This document shows positions 8,871-16,643 of a DNA stretch of 64,000 nt, one piece after another. How positions within the stretch are numbered: the first letter of the stretch is position 1; every line of letters begins with the position of its first letter. The notes under the pieces are model-generated. The model was given only the letters and a program-made list of their open reading frames with translations. It was not told the DNA's origin and searched no databases. The stretch lies in NCBI RefSeq assembly GCF_027980145.1, contig NZ_JAMZNK010000028.1, forward strand, positions 1 through 64,000, in the 5' to 3' direction. Source of the stretch: Flavobacterium azizsancarii. Its GTDB lineage: Bacteria; Bacteroidota; Bacteroidia; Flavobacteriales; Flavobacteriaceae. Position numbers and translations under genes: made by a program.

Positions 8871-9215
8871 ATGAGATTTAATACCAATACCATGAAACCA
8901 TTTACTTTTGATCAAATACCTATCATGATGAACAAACTTCATGATAAACTAGAGCACTTGGAAAAGCTTATTTTGAGAATATCTATTACAGAAGAAAATA
9001 AAAATGAGCTTTTGAATGTTGAACAAGCATCAAAACTTCTAAATCTGTCAGTAGCCACAATCTATAGTAAAGTATGTAGGAAGGAAATCCCAGTTAATAA
9101 GAAAGGGAAACGTATTTATTTTTACAGGCATAAGTTAATGAAGTGGATTAAATCGGGGCGGTTAAAAACCTATACAGAAATGAAAAATGATATTGAAAAA
9201 AGGTCAAAATTCTAA
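8871..9215 (+). CDS. Helix-turn-helix (excisionase-like) protein, paralogue
   Basis: A 114-aa protein with the same organisation as the one at 7120-7452: an N-terminal helical stretch (MMNKLHDKLEHLEKLI) and an HTH_17-type winged helix at about residues 48-100 (LLNVEQASKLLNLSVATIYS, then IPVNKKGKRIYFYRHKLMKW). It probably binds DNA of a former mobile element. ATGs occur at codons 1, 8, 19 and 20, so the true start could be slightly later. The 655-bp gap between the two HTH genes is filled mainly by the 363-aa gene on the other strand; nothing further is seen in 8576-8870. Confidence 0.82.
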   Translation: MRFNTNTMKPFTFDQIPIMMNKLHDKLEHLEKLILRISITEENKNELLNVEQASKLLNLSVATIYSKVCRKEIPVNKKGKRIYFYRHKLMKWIKSGRLKTYTEMKNDIEKRSKF

Positions 9216-9475
9216 ATTTAACACTTAGTTTTTTTGACCTTTTTAGTTATAAACATTCCTAAAGCACAATCAGCAATAATATTTGTAAATCATAGTCTTC
9301 CAACACTTTGTATATTCAAAATTTGTATTAAGTTTGTATTAAACAACTCCCATGAGTTTTGTTATCTCAATAAGGATACTTTGTTTTATTTTACGATAGT
9401 TTGCTTTAAAATGTACCATAATTGTACCACTAAAGTTGAGAACCCTATTAAAATAAAGAATATTACTTTCTGCAT

Positions 9476-10166
9476 CGTAAAAATACAATCTACTGTCCCC
9501 AATTCATTAAACACAAATTTCCAATATTCGTTTGTTTGTTTAATCAATGAATTTCTTGTAACAGTCTTAAATATTTTATTTGAAATGTCTGGAACATTTG
9601 GATTTCTTTTTTAAAGGAAAAGCGACAAATTCCAATAACAAAAGTCTTTTAATATTTTTGAATTCGACTGTAAATAAGTTATCCATATAGGATTAATTTC
9701 TATATAATCTTTTTTGCAAATGATACAGTGCCCCATGCTCAAAATTTTGAGAATGGGGCACTGTATCATTACGCCCCCCTGAAAACCAAGATGAAATAAA
9801 CCAATGCGGAACATTTTTATTAAAATGATTTAATATTTTGACAGTTTCGATCTTCTGGGTATTTTCTAAAACAGAATTTATGATGTTTTTATTTTCATTT
9901 ATCTTAAGATTTTCAATCTTCATAATGGCTTTCACTGCATCTTGAATAAGATCTTGTTTACCAAAAGATACTTGAAAATAATTAACGGTATACCATGAAT
10001 TACTAATCATCCTCGAGAATATTTTTCTTTTCTCAATATAAAAGATATCTTTTTCTACTAATTCGAGAATCGCTAGAAACCAATAAAATTTATAAGTGGC
10101 AGACGTACTTGAAAATACGGATGATAATTTATCTATTTGAAGATGCTGGGAAATTGGAAGATTCAT
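9476..10166 (-). pseudogene. HNH endonuclease pseudogene, frameshifted
   Basis: The first 140 codons (ATYKFYWFLAILELVEKDIF, SWYTVNYFQVSFGKQDLIQD) match the N-terminal domain of a family of ~350-aa HNH endonuclease proteins found in defence islands. Near 9720-9760 the frame changes: ALYHLQK continues as DYIEINPIWITYLQSNSKIL and FCYWNLSLFL. Around 9605 it changes again to KRNPNVPDISNKIFKTVTRN then EYWKFVFNELGTVDCIFT. The C-terminal HNH catalytic part expected after DCIYTGK is not found, so the gene is truncated as well as frameshifted. Its start overlaps the stop of a decayed upstream gene in an ATGA arrangement, so it was once the second gene of a two-gene operon. Confidence 0.72.
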
Positions 10167-10420
10167 AGAATTTTAAATAACCTCTTAGGTTTAATTAGTA
10201 CTTTATACAACAGATCATAGATATTCATTTTTTTTTTTGCATACTTCATTAATTTTTCAAGCTCAAAAAAACTTTCTTTTGCCAATCGATTCATTTCTTT
10301 GGTCTCTTATTCAACTATACTACGATTTTCACTTAACTTATCCTTGTTAGGAATAAAATAATTATCTCCTCCATATAGATGAATCGAACTATACTCGTTA
10401 AATTTATTTAATTTTTCAGT
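10163..10420 (-). pseudogene. Decayed partner gene upstream of HNH gene
   Basis: Read on the minus strand from 10420, an 86-codon frame gives YSSIHLYGGDNYFIPNKDKL, SENRSIVE, a TAA stop, then ETKEMNRLAKESFFELEKLM and ends IKPKRLFKIL with TGA overlapping the HNH start codon (ATGA). Continuity of sensible sequence across the single stop, and the coupling to the next gene, mark it as the C-terminus of a former coding gene whose N-terminal part is lost or further frameshifted (10421-10608 shows only short pieces). Family not recognised. Confidence 0.45.
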
Positions 10421-10608
10421 AAAAAATCAGTAAAAACTGACAAACCGATATATTAACTTTAAAATTTTCCTCAATCATTATGGTTGATAATTCTAAAGTA
10501 CTAACATATACAAAAAGTAATTGTTTACCATTTATCATGAATCTTCTAATTAACCTCCACTAAGTAAATCTAAATATTCATTAACTTCTGATTTCATTAC
10601 ATAGATAA

Positions 10609-11070
10609 TTATATAGGTAGTAATCCCAATTCCTTAAGAAACTTATTATGATTTGCGGTAGCTATTTTTAGTTCTTTGCTCAAATCGTCTAATTTTTTAT
10701 TCACTTTTAATAAGTCGATTTTTTCGTTGGCAACGGCTGTACTTACATAATGGGATATATTCAAATTATACTCATTTTTACACAAGTCCTTGATATTAAC
10801 TAATCTATATTGTAATGGTGTACCATCTTCACGTTGAAAAGTATTTCTTTCACGAAGGATTTTAGAAGCTGTAAAAACATCTGCACTGGCAATTTCATCT
10901 CTTAAGCGATAAAATTCAGCATCCGTTAATCGCACCCGATTAAGAGACTCAAATTTTTCACGAAAATTAAGTTTCAAACTAGTCTTATCACGTATATCAT
11001 TGCGGTAAACATATTTAAGATCTTTTATTTTTTTGATTAAACTATCTTCTATTTGATTCTCTTTTGTAAT
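10609..11070 (-). pseudogene. HsdR N-terminus fused to HsdM C-terminus (type I R-M remnant)
   Basis: The frame from 11070 (ATT codon; no ATG) reads ITKENQIEDSLIKKIKDLKY then LNFREKFESLNRVRLTDAEF, TLRERNTF-like ILRERNTFQREDGTP and LVNIKDLCKN, the conserved N-terminal start of type I restriction subunit HsdR. It then passes without a frameshift into EYNLNISHYVST...HNKFLKELGLLPI, which is the C-terminal tail of a type I methyltransferase subunit HsdM. The join lies around residue 90. The simplest reading is a deletion fusing hsdR to hsdM in frame and removing both catalytic domains. No function is expected. A TTG at 10977 is the only start-like codon giving the shorter 122-aa version. Confidence 0.78.
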
Positions 11071-11240
11071 TACTTTAAAAAAAAAGAAGTTTATGTTAAA
11101 AATTCTCAGTCAAAGATAACTAATAATGTTCTTTTTAAATGATTTCATTATTATCTAATAAAGTAATTTTTATATTTTTATTCCTTATTAAACTCTAACA
11201 CATCCATTTAAAATAAGATGTCGGCTAAATTTGCGTAAAT

Positions 11241-11267
11241 AAAAAAAGATGCCAAGCATCTTTTTTT
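11241..11267 (-). terminator. Intrinsic terminator of HTH regulator
   Basis: Perfect stem AAAAAAAGATGC / GCATCTTTTTTT with a 3-nt loop, overlapping the stop codon of the HTH regulator. With A and T runs on both sides it can act in either direction. Confidence 0.85.
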
Positions 11268-11649
11268 ATTTACCCTGTAGTCTTTCTTTTTCGAGTAAAT
11301 CAAACTTGTTATTAATTGTTTTTTTTAGAAAGCTATAATAATCTATTTTTTCTTGTGTTAGCTTTTCTTCCAACTTAAAGGAATTATCAACAATTGTTAA
11401 TAGTGTTGCTCTATTTTTCAAAACAAAAAGCTCACAATAATTGATATTCAAGTATTCACTAAGTGTTAATATTTTATCCCATCCGCTTATGCTTTCAAAG
11501 CGCTCAATTCTACCAATCATAGTTGAATTATATTCTAATTTTCCAGCAAGAGTATGTTGAGATAATTTTTGGCTTAATCTAGCTAAACGGAGAATACATC
11601 CAATTTGGATATTAATTATATATACTTCTGTTTCTCTCGATTTTCTCAT
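11266..11649 (-). CDS. Small HTH (XRE-like) transcriptional regulator
   Basis: A 127-aa cytoplasmic protein from ATG at 11649 (MRKSRETEVYIINIQIGCIL). The HTH at about residues 18-75 (LRLARLSQKLSQHTLAGKLE, MIGRIERFESISGWDKILTL) has the XRE arrangement in which a Gln/Thr-Leu helix precedes the recognition helix. The C-terminus is a charged helix. The frame is open upstream to 11853 but that part has poor, low-complexity sequence and contains a perfect palindrome, so the internal start is preferred. The 34-bp palindrome ends 26 bp upstream of the start and is the obvious candidate autoregulatory operator. Confidence 0.75.
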   Translation of the reverse strand: MRKSRETEVYIINIQIGCILRLARLSQKLSQHTLAGKLEYNSTMIGRIERFESISGWDKILTLSEYLNINYCELFVLKNRATLLTIVDNSFKLEEKLTQEKIDYYSFLKKTINNKFDLLEKERLQGK

Positions 11650-11674
11650 AAAGTAAAATTTGAGAAAAAAGATC

Positions 11675-11708
11675 ACTTTATTCGATACAAATTTGTATCG
11701 AATAAAGT
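11675..11708. promoter_or_regulatory. Perfect 34-bp palindrome, candidate operator
   Basis: The half-site ACTTTATTCGATACAAA is followed directly by its exact reverse complement, giving 17 + 17 bp with no spacer and no mismatch. It lies 26 bp upstream of the HTH regulator start. The right half contains TTTG at 11692-11695, which is spaced 20 bp from a TATATTTG (11716-11723), so the palindrome would overlap the -33 box of a rightward promoter. A dimeric regulator binding here could control itself and the rightward transcript. Confidence 0.65.
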
Positions 11709-11723
11709 ATTTTGTTATATTTG
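11692..11723 (+). promoter_or_regulatory. Candidate Bacteroidota-type promoter, rightward
   Basis: TTTG at 11692-11695, a 20-bp spacer and TATATTTG at 11716-11723 fit the phylum consensus TTTG / TAnnTTTG. Transcription would run towards the structured region and the SusC operon. The -33 box is inside the 34-bp palindrome. No experimental support. Confidence 0.4.
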
Positions 11724-11871
11724 TCACAATAATTACATCTAAAAATGTAATTTTGCGATTCTTCACATAAAATATTTGAAGCATTCGCTTTGAACCTTGC
11801 ATTAAAAAACTGGAATTTTTTGAGCGCGCAAGATGATAAGTGTAAATGCTCACGTCATATAGTTGTATATT

Positions 11872-11946
11872 GGCGTGGGCTCACTTACATGCGCGCGGGT
11901 CGTTCCAGTACCTTTAATGCTACGTAAGTCGAGAACAACCCACGCC
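11872..11946. other. GC-rich structured element in 11854-12188 gap
   Basis: This 335-bp gap has no convincing gene; a 71-codon frame at 11863-12078 looks accidental. GGCGTGGG at 11872 pairs with CCCACGCC ending 11946; inside, ACTTAC (11883-11888) pairs with GTAAGT (11924-11929). A competing pairing GGGTCGTT with AACAACCC would exclude the outer helix. The GC-rich block stands out from its AT-rich surroundings. A second hairpin, CCTCTAT/ATAGAGG at 12113-12143, lies 45 bp before susC. Possible meanings are a small RNA, a leader/attenuator or the end of a mobile element; no family recognised. Confidence 0.45.
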
Positions 11947-12188
11947 TCTATATTAAAGGTAAAAACTCTTCTTAAATTCTTAGCGCTTTATTTCTTTATT
12001 TGCATGGTTTCGCAGGACAATAAAAGTTTAACTTTTAACGCCTTTATTCATGTAGAAATAAAAACAAATTCATTATGACCATTAAGCAATTTACTTAATA
12101 CATAAAAATGGCCCTCTATCTTGTCGCCAAACTAACATAGAGGACCGTAGCTAATCTAACTGACGTTTCAACTAACCATTCCAATATT

Positions 12189-15100
12189 ATGAATAATTTT
12201 TCATTTTACAAGGAGGTAAAAGCTTTTTATTGCCTAATTTTTCTGGGTTTAATCTTGTCTTTTCCTCCTGTATCCGCAAATCCCATAGAACGGCATAGTC
12301 TTTCTTTCTTCCAACAACATCAAATTCAAGGCACCATCACCGACGGTACAAGTCCTTTGCCAGGAGTTACAATTGCTGTTAAAAGCAAACTTAAATTATC
12401 AACCATATCTGATTTTGCTGGCCAATATTCCCTTTTGGCCTCTGCAAACGATACACTAGTTGTTTCTTTTATAGGTTTTAAAACAGCTGTGATTCCAATT
12501 AATGGAAGAACAATAGTGAATATAAAACTTAGTTTTGACACCACTACCCTTCAGGAAGTCCGAGTGAATGCTGGGTATTATTCCACCAAGGAAAGCGAGC
12601 GTACTGGCAGCATTTCCCGGATCACCTCCAAGGATATCGAAACCCAGCCCGTCACTAATGTACTGGCCACCATGCAGGGAAGAATGGCCGGGGTGAATAT
12701 CACCCAGACCACTGGGGTGCCGGGAGGAGGCTTCGAAATCAAGATTCGTGGACAGAATAGTCTGCGAGATGAAGGAAATGCGCCACTCTATATAATTGAC
12801 GGTATTCCTTACTCTTCTGATCCCATTGGACATGGACAGGTCTCCACACTGTTTCCAAATCTGGCCAGCCCTCTGAACGGAATCAATCCTGACCAAATAG
12901 AAAGTATAGAGGTTTTAAAAGATGCTGATGCTACTTCCATTTATGGCTCCAGGGGAGCTAACGGTGTTGTGCTGATTACTACAAAAAAAGGCAAAAGCGG
13001 TAAAACCAAATTCACCTTGAACGCTTCAAGCGGCGCAGGCAAGGTAACAAGATTTGCCAAATTCATGGATACAGAACAGTATCTGGCCATGCGCCGCCGT
13101 GCGTATGATAATGATGGAATTGCTACCTATCCAAAATCAGCCTACGATATTAACGGAACCTGGGACCAGACACGCTATACCGACTGGCAGAAGGAATTTT
13201 TTGGAGGCACTTCTGCCTTTACTGACCTGCAGGCTACCATATCAGGCGGATCACCTTCCACCACTTTTCTTCTCAGTGGAAATTACCATACTGAAACTAC
13301 TGTTTTCCCTGGTGAATTTCTGTATAAAAAAGCAGGTTTCCAATCAAGTGTGAACCACGAGTCTGAAAATAAAAAATTTAAGATACAGTTCTCCGCAGGC
13401 TACACCTTGCAGGACAACGATCAACCTTCTTCTGATCTCACAAGTCTCTCCAGAGGCCTTGCCCCTAATGCTCCATCCCTGTACAACATTGACGGGAGTC
13501 TGAATTGGGCAAACAACACCTGGCAAAACCCACTTCGAAACCTATCGGCCAAATTCGAATCGAAAAGCCATGATTTGCTGGCCAGTACTTTGCTTTCCTA
13601 TGAGCTTCTTGAAGGTCTCTGGATTAAAAGCAGTTTTGGATACAGTGATCTGGGGTATCTCGAAACCCGTACCTCCCCCTCTACCATATACAATCCAGCA
13701 TTTAACTACGACAGCTCATACTCGAGTCTCTCGGTCAATACAACAAACAGGAACTCCTGGATTGCAGAACCCCAGCTCAGTTGGGAAATAGAGACCGGGA
13801 CAGGAAAACTCTCCCTCTTGGCTGGCGCAACATTTCAAAACCAGTCTACCGGACAACTCGTGCAGACAGCAAGCGGTTTTCCCTCTAACAGCCTTATTTA
13901 TAATTTAGCCTCTGCCTCCACAGTACGCGTACTGAGTGATAATGAAACGCTTTACAAATACCAGGCTTTTTTCGGCCGGATTAACTATAACTGGAAACAG
14001 CGCTATATTCTCAACCTAACGGCCAGACGAGACGGCTCAAGCCGTTTTGGCCCCGGAAACCAATTTGCAGCCTTTGGAGCAGTGGGCGCTGCCTGGCTGT
14101 TTTCCAAAGAAGCCTTCCTGCTGGATAGCCCATGGCTGTCCTTTGGAAAACTTCGCCTAAGTTATGGTACAACGGGAAGTGACCAGATCGGAGATTACAA
14201 ATTTTTGGATACCTATAGTATCTCAGGAGCCTTATATGGCGGTACAGCAGGATTGCAACCTACCGGCTTATTTAATCCTGATTTTGCATGGGAAACCAAT
14301 AAAAAACTGGAACTCGCCCTGGAAACTGGATTCTTTTCTGATCGCATTTTCCTCACTGCCGCCTGGTACCGCAATGTTTCCTCTAATCAGCTTGTGGGGA
14401 TACCCATGCCGGCCACTGCGGGATTCCCGTCCGTTGAATCCAATCTAAGGGCAACAGTGGAGAATTCCGGACTCGAATTCACGCTACGCACTATCAATCT
14501 TAGCTCGGGCCAATTAAAGTGGACCTCCAACCTTAACCTGAGCCTGGCTCGAAACAAACTTCTTAGCTTTCCTGGTCTGGAAGGCTCTACCTACAGCCAA
14601 AGATACCGCATTGATAAACCCCTGAATATTGTACTGTTATATGATTATACAGGTCTTGATTCACAAACCGGACTTTACCAGTTCCGCGATTTCAATAACG
14701 ATGATAAGATTTCCTCACCTGAAGACAAACAGATTGTAGCTGACCTCAATCCGAAGTATTTCGGGGGATTTCAGAATTCTTTGAGCTACAAGGGATGTAA
14801 ACTTGATTTTTTACTGCAGTTTGTAAAACAAAAAAATTATAATTATCCTTTATCATCCGCAGGTGCAATGTACAACCAACCCCAGCAAATGCAATACAGC
14901 TGGCAACAGCCAGGTGATACGGGCCCTTATCAAATCTACACCACAGGTTATAATTCACAAGCCGTTGATGCCGGTTCACGCTACAGTGAGAGTTCAGCCT
15001 CTATCGGGGATGCCTCTTTTGTGCGACTCAAAAACATTTCCTTTTCCTATGCTCTTCCCTTGCCTGTTACAGGGACGCAGTGCACAATTATACTCCAAGG

Positions 15101-15212
15101 ACAGAATCTTCTCACCTTCACGCCATACAAGTACGGAGATCCCGAGTTTGTAAGTTCGGGATTCCTGCCTCCTTTAAAGATAATCACTGCAGGGATCCAA
15201 TTAACCTTTTAA
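12189..15212 (+). CDS. SusC/RagA-type TonB-dependent outer-membrane transporter
   Basis: A 1007-aa protein with an N-terminal signal sequence (to about residue 31, SANP), a carboxypeptidase-regulatory-like beta-sandwich (about 45-120, IQGTITDGTSPLPGVTIAV), a TonB plug with the SusC hallmark ATMQGRMAGVNITQ and GGFEIKIRGQNSL (about 155-195) and APLYIIDGIPYSS, and a 22-strand barrel ending in Phe (AGIQLTF). It imports substrates bound by its SusD lid using TonB energy. susD follows 11 nt after the stop and an S9 peptidase after that, pointing to peptides rather than glycans as cargo. No anti-sigma factor or hybrid two-component regulator is adjacent. Confidence 0.96.
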   Translation: MNNFSFYKEVKAFYCLIFLGLILSFPPVSANPIERHSLSFFQQHQIQGTITDGTSPLPGVTIAVKSKLKLSTISDFAGQYSLLASANDTLVVSFIGFKTAVIPINGRTIVNIKLSFDTTTLQEVRVNAGYYSTKESERTGSISRITSKDIETQPVTNVLATMQGRMAGVNITQTTGVPGGGFEIKIRGQNSLRDEGNAPLYIIDGIPYSSDPIGHGQVSTLFPNLASPLNGINPDQIESIEVLKDADATSIYGSRGANGVVLITTKKGKSGKTKFTLNASSGAGKVTRFAKFMDTEQYLAMRRRAYDNDGIATYPKSAYDINGTWDQTRYTDWQKEFFGGTSAFTDLQATISGGSPSTTFLLSGNYHTETTVFPGEFLYKKAGFQSSVNHESENKKFKIQFSAGYTLQDNDQPSSDLTSLSRGLAPNAPSLYNIDGSLNWANNTWQNPLRNLSAKFESKSHDLLASTLLSYELLEGLWIKSSFGYSDLGYLETRTSPSTIYNPAFNYDSSYSSLSVNTTNRNSWIAEPQLSWEIETGTGKLSLLAGATFQNQSTGQLVQTASGFPSNSLIYNLASASTVRVLSDNETLYKYQAFFGRINYNWKQRYILNLTARRDGSSRFGPGNQFAAFGAVGAAWLFSKEAFLLDSPWLSFGKLRLSYGTTGSDQIGDYKFLDTYSISGALYGGTAGLQPTGLFNPDFAWETNKKLELALETGFFSDRIFLTAAWYRNVSSNQLVGIPMPATAGFPSVESNLRATVENSGLEFTLRTINLSSGQLKWTSNLNLSLARNKLLSFPGLEGSTYSQRYRIDKPLNIVLLYDYTGLDSQTGLYQFRDFNNDDKISSPEDKQIVADLNPKYFGGFQNSLSYKGCKLDFLLQFVKQKNYNYPLSSAGAMYNQPQQMQYSWQQPGDTGPYQIYTTGYNSQAVDAGSRYSESSASIGDASFVRLKNISFSYALPLPVTGTQCTIILQGQNLLTFTPYKYGDPEFVSSGFLPPLKIITAGIQLTF

Positions 15213-15223
15213 ACTATAAAATT

Positions 15224-16627
15224 ATGAAAGCCATAAACCCTATTATAATCTCAGGCCGCTATACAATACTTATCCCCCCACTTTTACTGTCTTTTTTACT
15301 CTACTGCTGCGACTCCTTTGTAGAGGTAGATCTTCCAAAGTCACAGTTGACAACAAAAACAGTTTTTGAGAATTACCATACTGCCGATGCCGCCCTAAGC
15401 GATATTTATGCCAGCATAAGAGATACCGGAATTCTAAGTGGTATGAGCTATGGGGTATCCAATCAACTAGCCTGTTATAGCGATGAGCTGACCTGGTATG
15501 GAACTCCACTGAGTACTACCGAGAGTTTTTACAGTAATGCACTACTGCCTTCTAATAGCGCAATAACAGAATACTGGAGAGCAGCTTACGTCCAGATATA
15601 TGCAGCCAATGCCATACTGGAAGGTAGCAAATCATCCCTGAGCCTAACTTCTGCCAATAAAGAGCAACTTGAAGGCGAGGCGCTTTTTATCCGGGCTTTG
15701 CTGCATTTTTATCTTGTTAATCTCTATGGCGATATTCCCTATATCACCACAACAGACTACAAAGTCAATGCTGTTGTCTCTAAACTGTCCCAAAGTGATA
15801 TTTACCAGCACATTGAGCTTGATCTGCAACAGGCTGCGCTACTTTTATCTTCACCTCAAAGCAATAACGAGCGGGTACGTCCCGGGAAATCTGCCGTGTA
15901 TAGTTTACTGGCAAGAGTTTATCTTTACTCACAATCATGGACCAAGGCCAACAGTAGCGCTTCTGTGGTTATAAATGATATAGGGCTTTATACTCTGGAG
16001 AGTATCCAGAACGCCTTTTTGAAAGATTCCAGAGAAACCATCTGGCAACTACAACCCGCCACGCCAAGTCAAAATACCGATGAGGCTATTACTTTTATTC
16101 TCTCTAGTACCCCTCCTCTCACTACATCGCTCTCCAATAGCCTTATGGAGTCCTTTGCGGCAAATGATCTACGAAAAAAGAACTGGATCCAGGGGATTTC
16201 CAACGGGGATTTGATATGGTATTACCCTTTCAAGTATAAAATAAGCAACACAACACCTGTCTCAATGGAATATCCTATCGTGATGCGTCTGGCCGAACAG
16301 TATCTAATTCGCGCAGAAGCAAGAGCGCAAAAGGGCGATTTAAACGCCGCAGAAGAAGACCTCAACCATGTGCGCAGAAGAGCTGGCCTTGACAGTAAAG
16401 AAAACCTTGACAAGCAGGCGCTCCTCGATGCTATCCAGGATGAGAGAAGATGGGAATTCTTTACCGAATACGGCCACCGTTTCTTCGACCTTAAACGGTC
16501 CGGACGCATAAATCAAGTTCTATCAGCTGTAAAACCCGGATGGGATCCCCATGATATCTTTTTCCCCATTCCACAAAGCGAACTGGAGTTAAATCCAAAA
16601 TTGCTTCCCCAGAACGATGGTTATTAA
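15224..16627 (+). CDS. SusD/RagB-type nutrient-binding lipoprotein
   Basis: A 467-aa protein starting at ATG 15224 (MKAINPIIISGRYTI); the frame is open further upstream within susC but this start gives a proper signal peptide with lipobox LLYC (Cys28 or Cys29). Typical SusD/RagB features follow: SQLTTKTVFENYHTADAAL, EGEALFIRALLHFYLVNLYG with the GDIPY motif (about residues 150-175), and the C-terminal domain AEQYLIRAEARAQKGDLNAA, RRWEFFTEYGHRFFDLKR and FPIPQSEL. It is a surface-exposed lid that binds ligand above the SusC barrel. Operon partner of the transporter upstream and the peptidase downstream. Confidence 0.95.
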   Translation: MKAINPIIISGRYTILIPPLLLSFLLYCCDSFVEVDLPKSQLTTKTVFENYHTADAALSDIYASIRDTGILSGMSYGVSNQLACYSDELTWYGTPLSTTESFYSNALLPSNSAITEYWRAAYVQIYAANAILEGSKSSLSLTSANKEQLEGEALFIRALLHFYLVNLYGDIPYITTTDYKVNAVVSKLSQSDIYQHIELDLQQAALLLSSPQSNNERVRPGKSAVYSLLARVYLYSQSWTKANSSASVVINDIGLYTLESIQNAFLKDSRETIWQLQPATPSQNTDEAITFILSSTPPLTTSLSNSLMESFAANDLRKKNWIQGISNGDLIWYYPFKYKISNTTPVSMEYPIVMRLAEQYLIRAEARAQKGDLNAAEEDLNHVRRRAGLDSKENLDKQALLDAIQDERRWEFFTEYGHRFFDLKRSGRINQVLSAVKPGWDPHDIFFPIPQSELELNPKLLPQNDGY

Positions 16628-16643
16628 CCTTAAAACTCCACCT

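Noticed and set aside
9234..9614. 126-codon plus-strand open frame
   Set aside because: It lies mostly antisense to the HNH pseudogene, is rich in Cys/Phe/Ile from AT-rich shadow sequence and shows no domain.
11863..12078. 71-codon plus-strand open frame before susC
   Set aside because: It runs through the GC-rich foldable block, lacks coding character in its first half and has no recognisable family.
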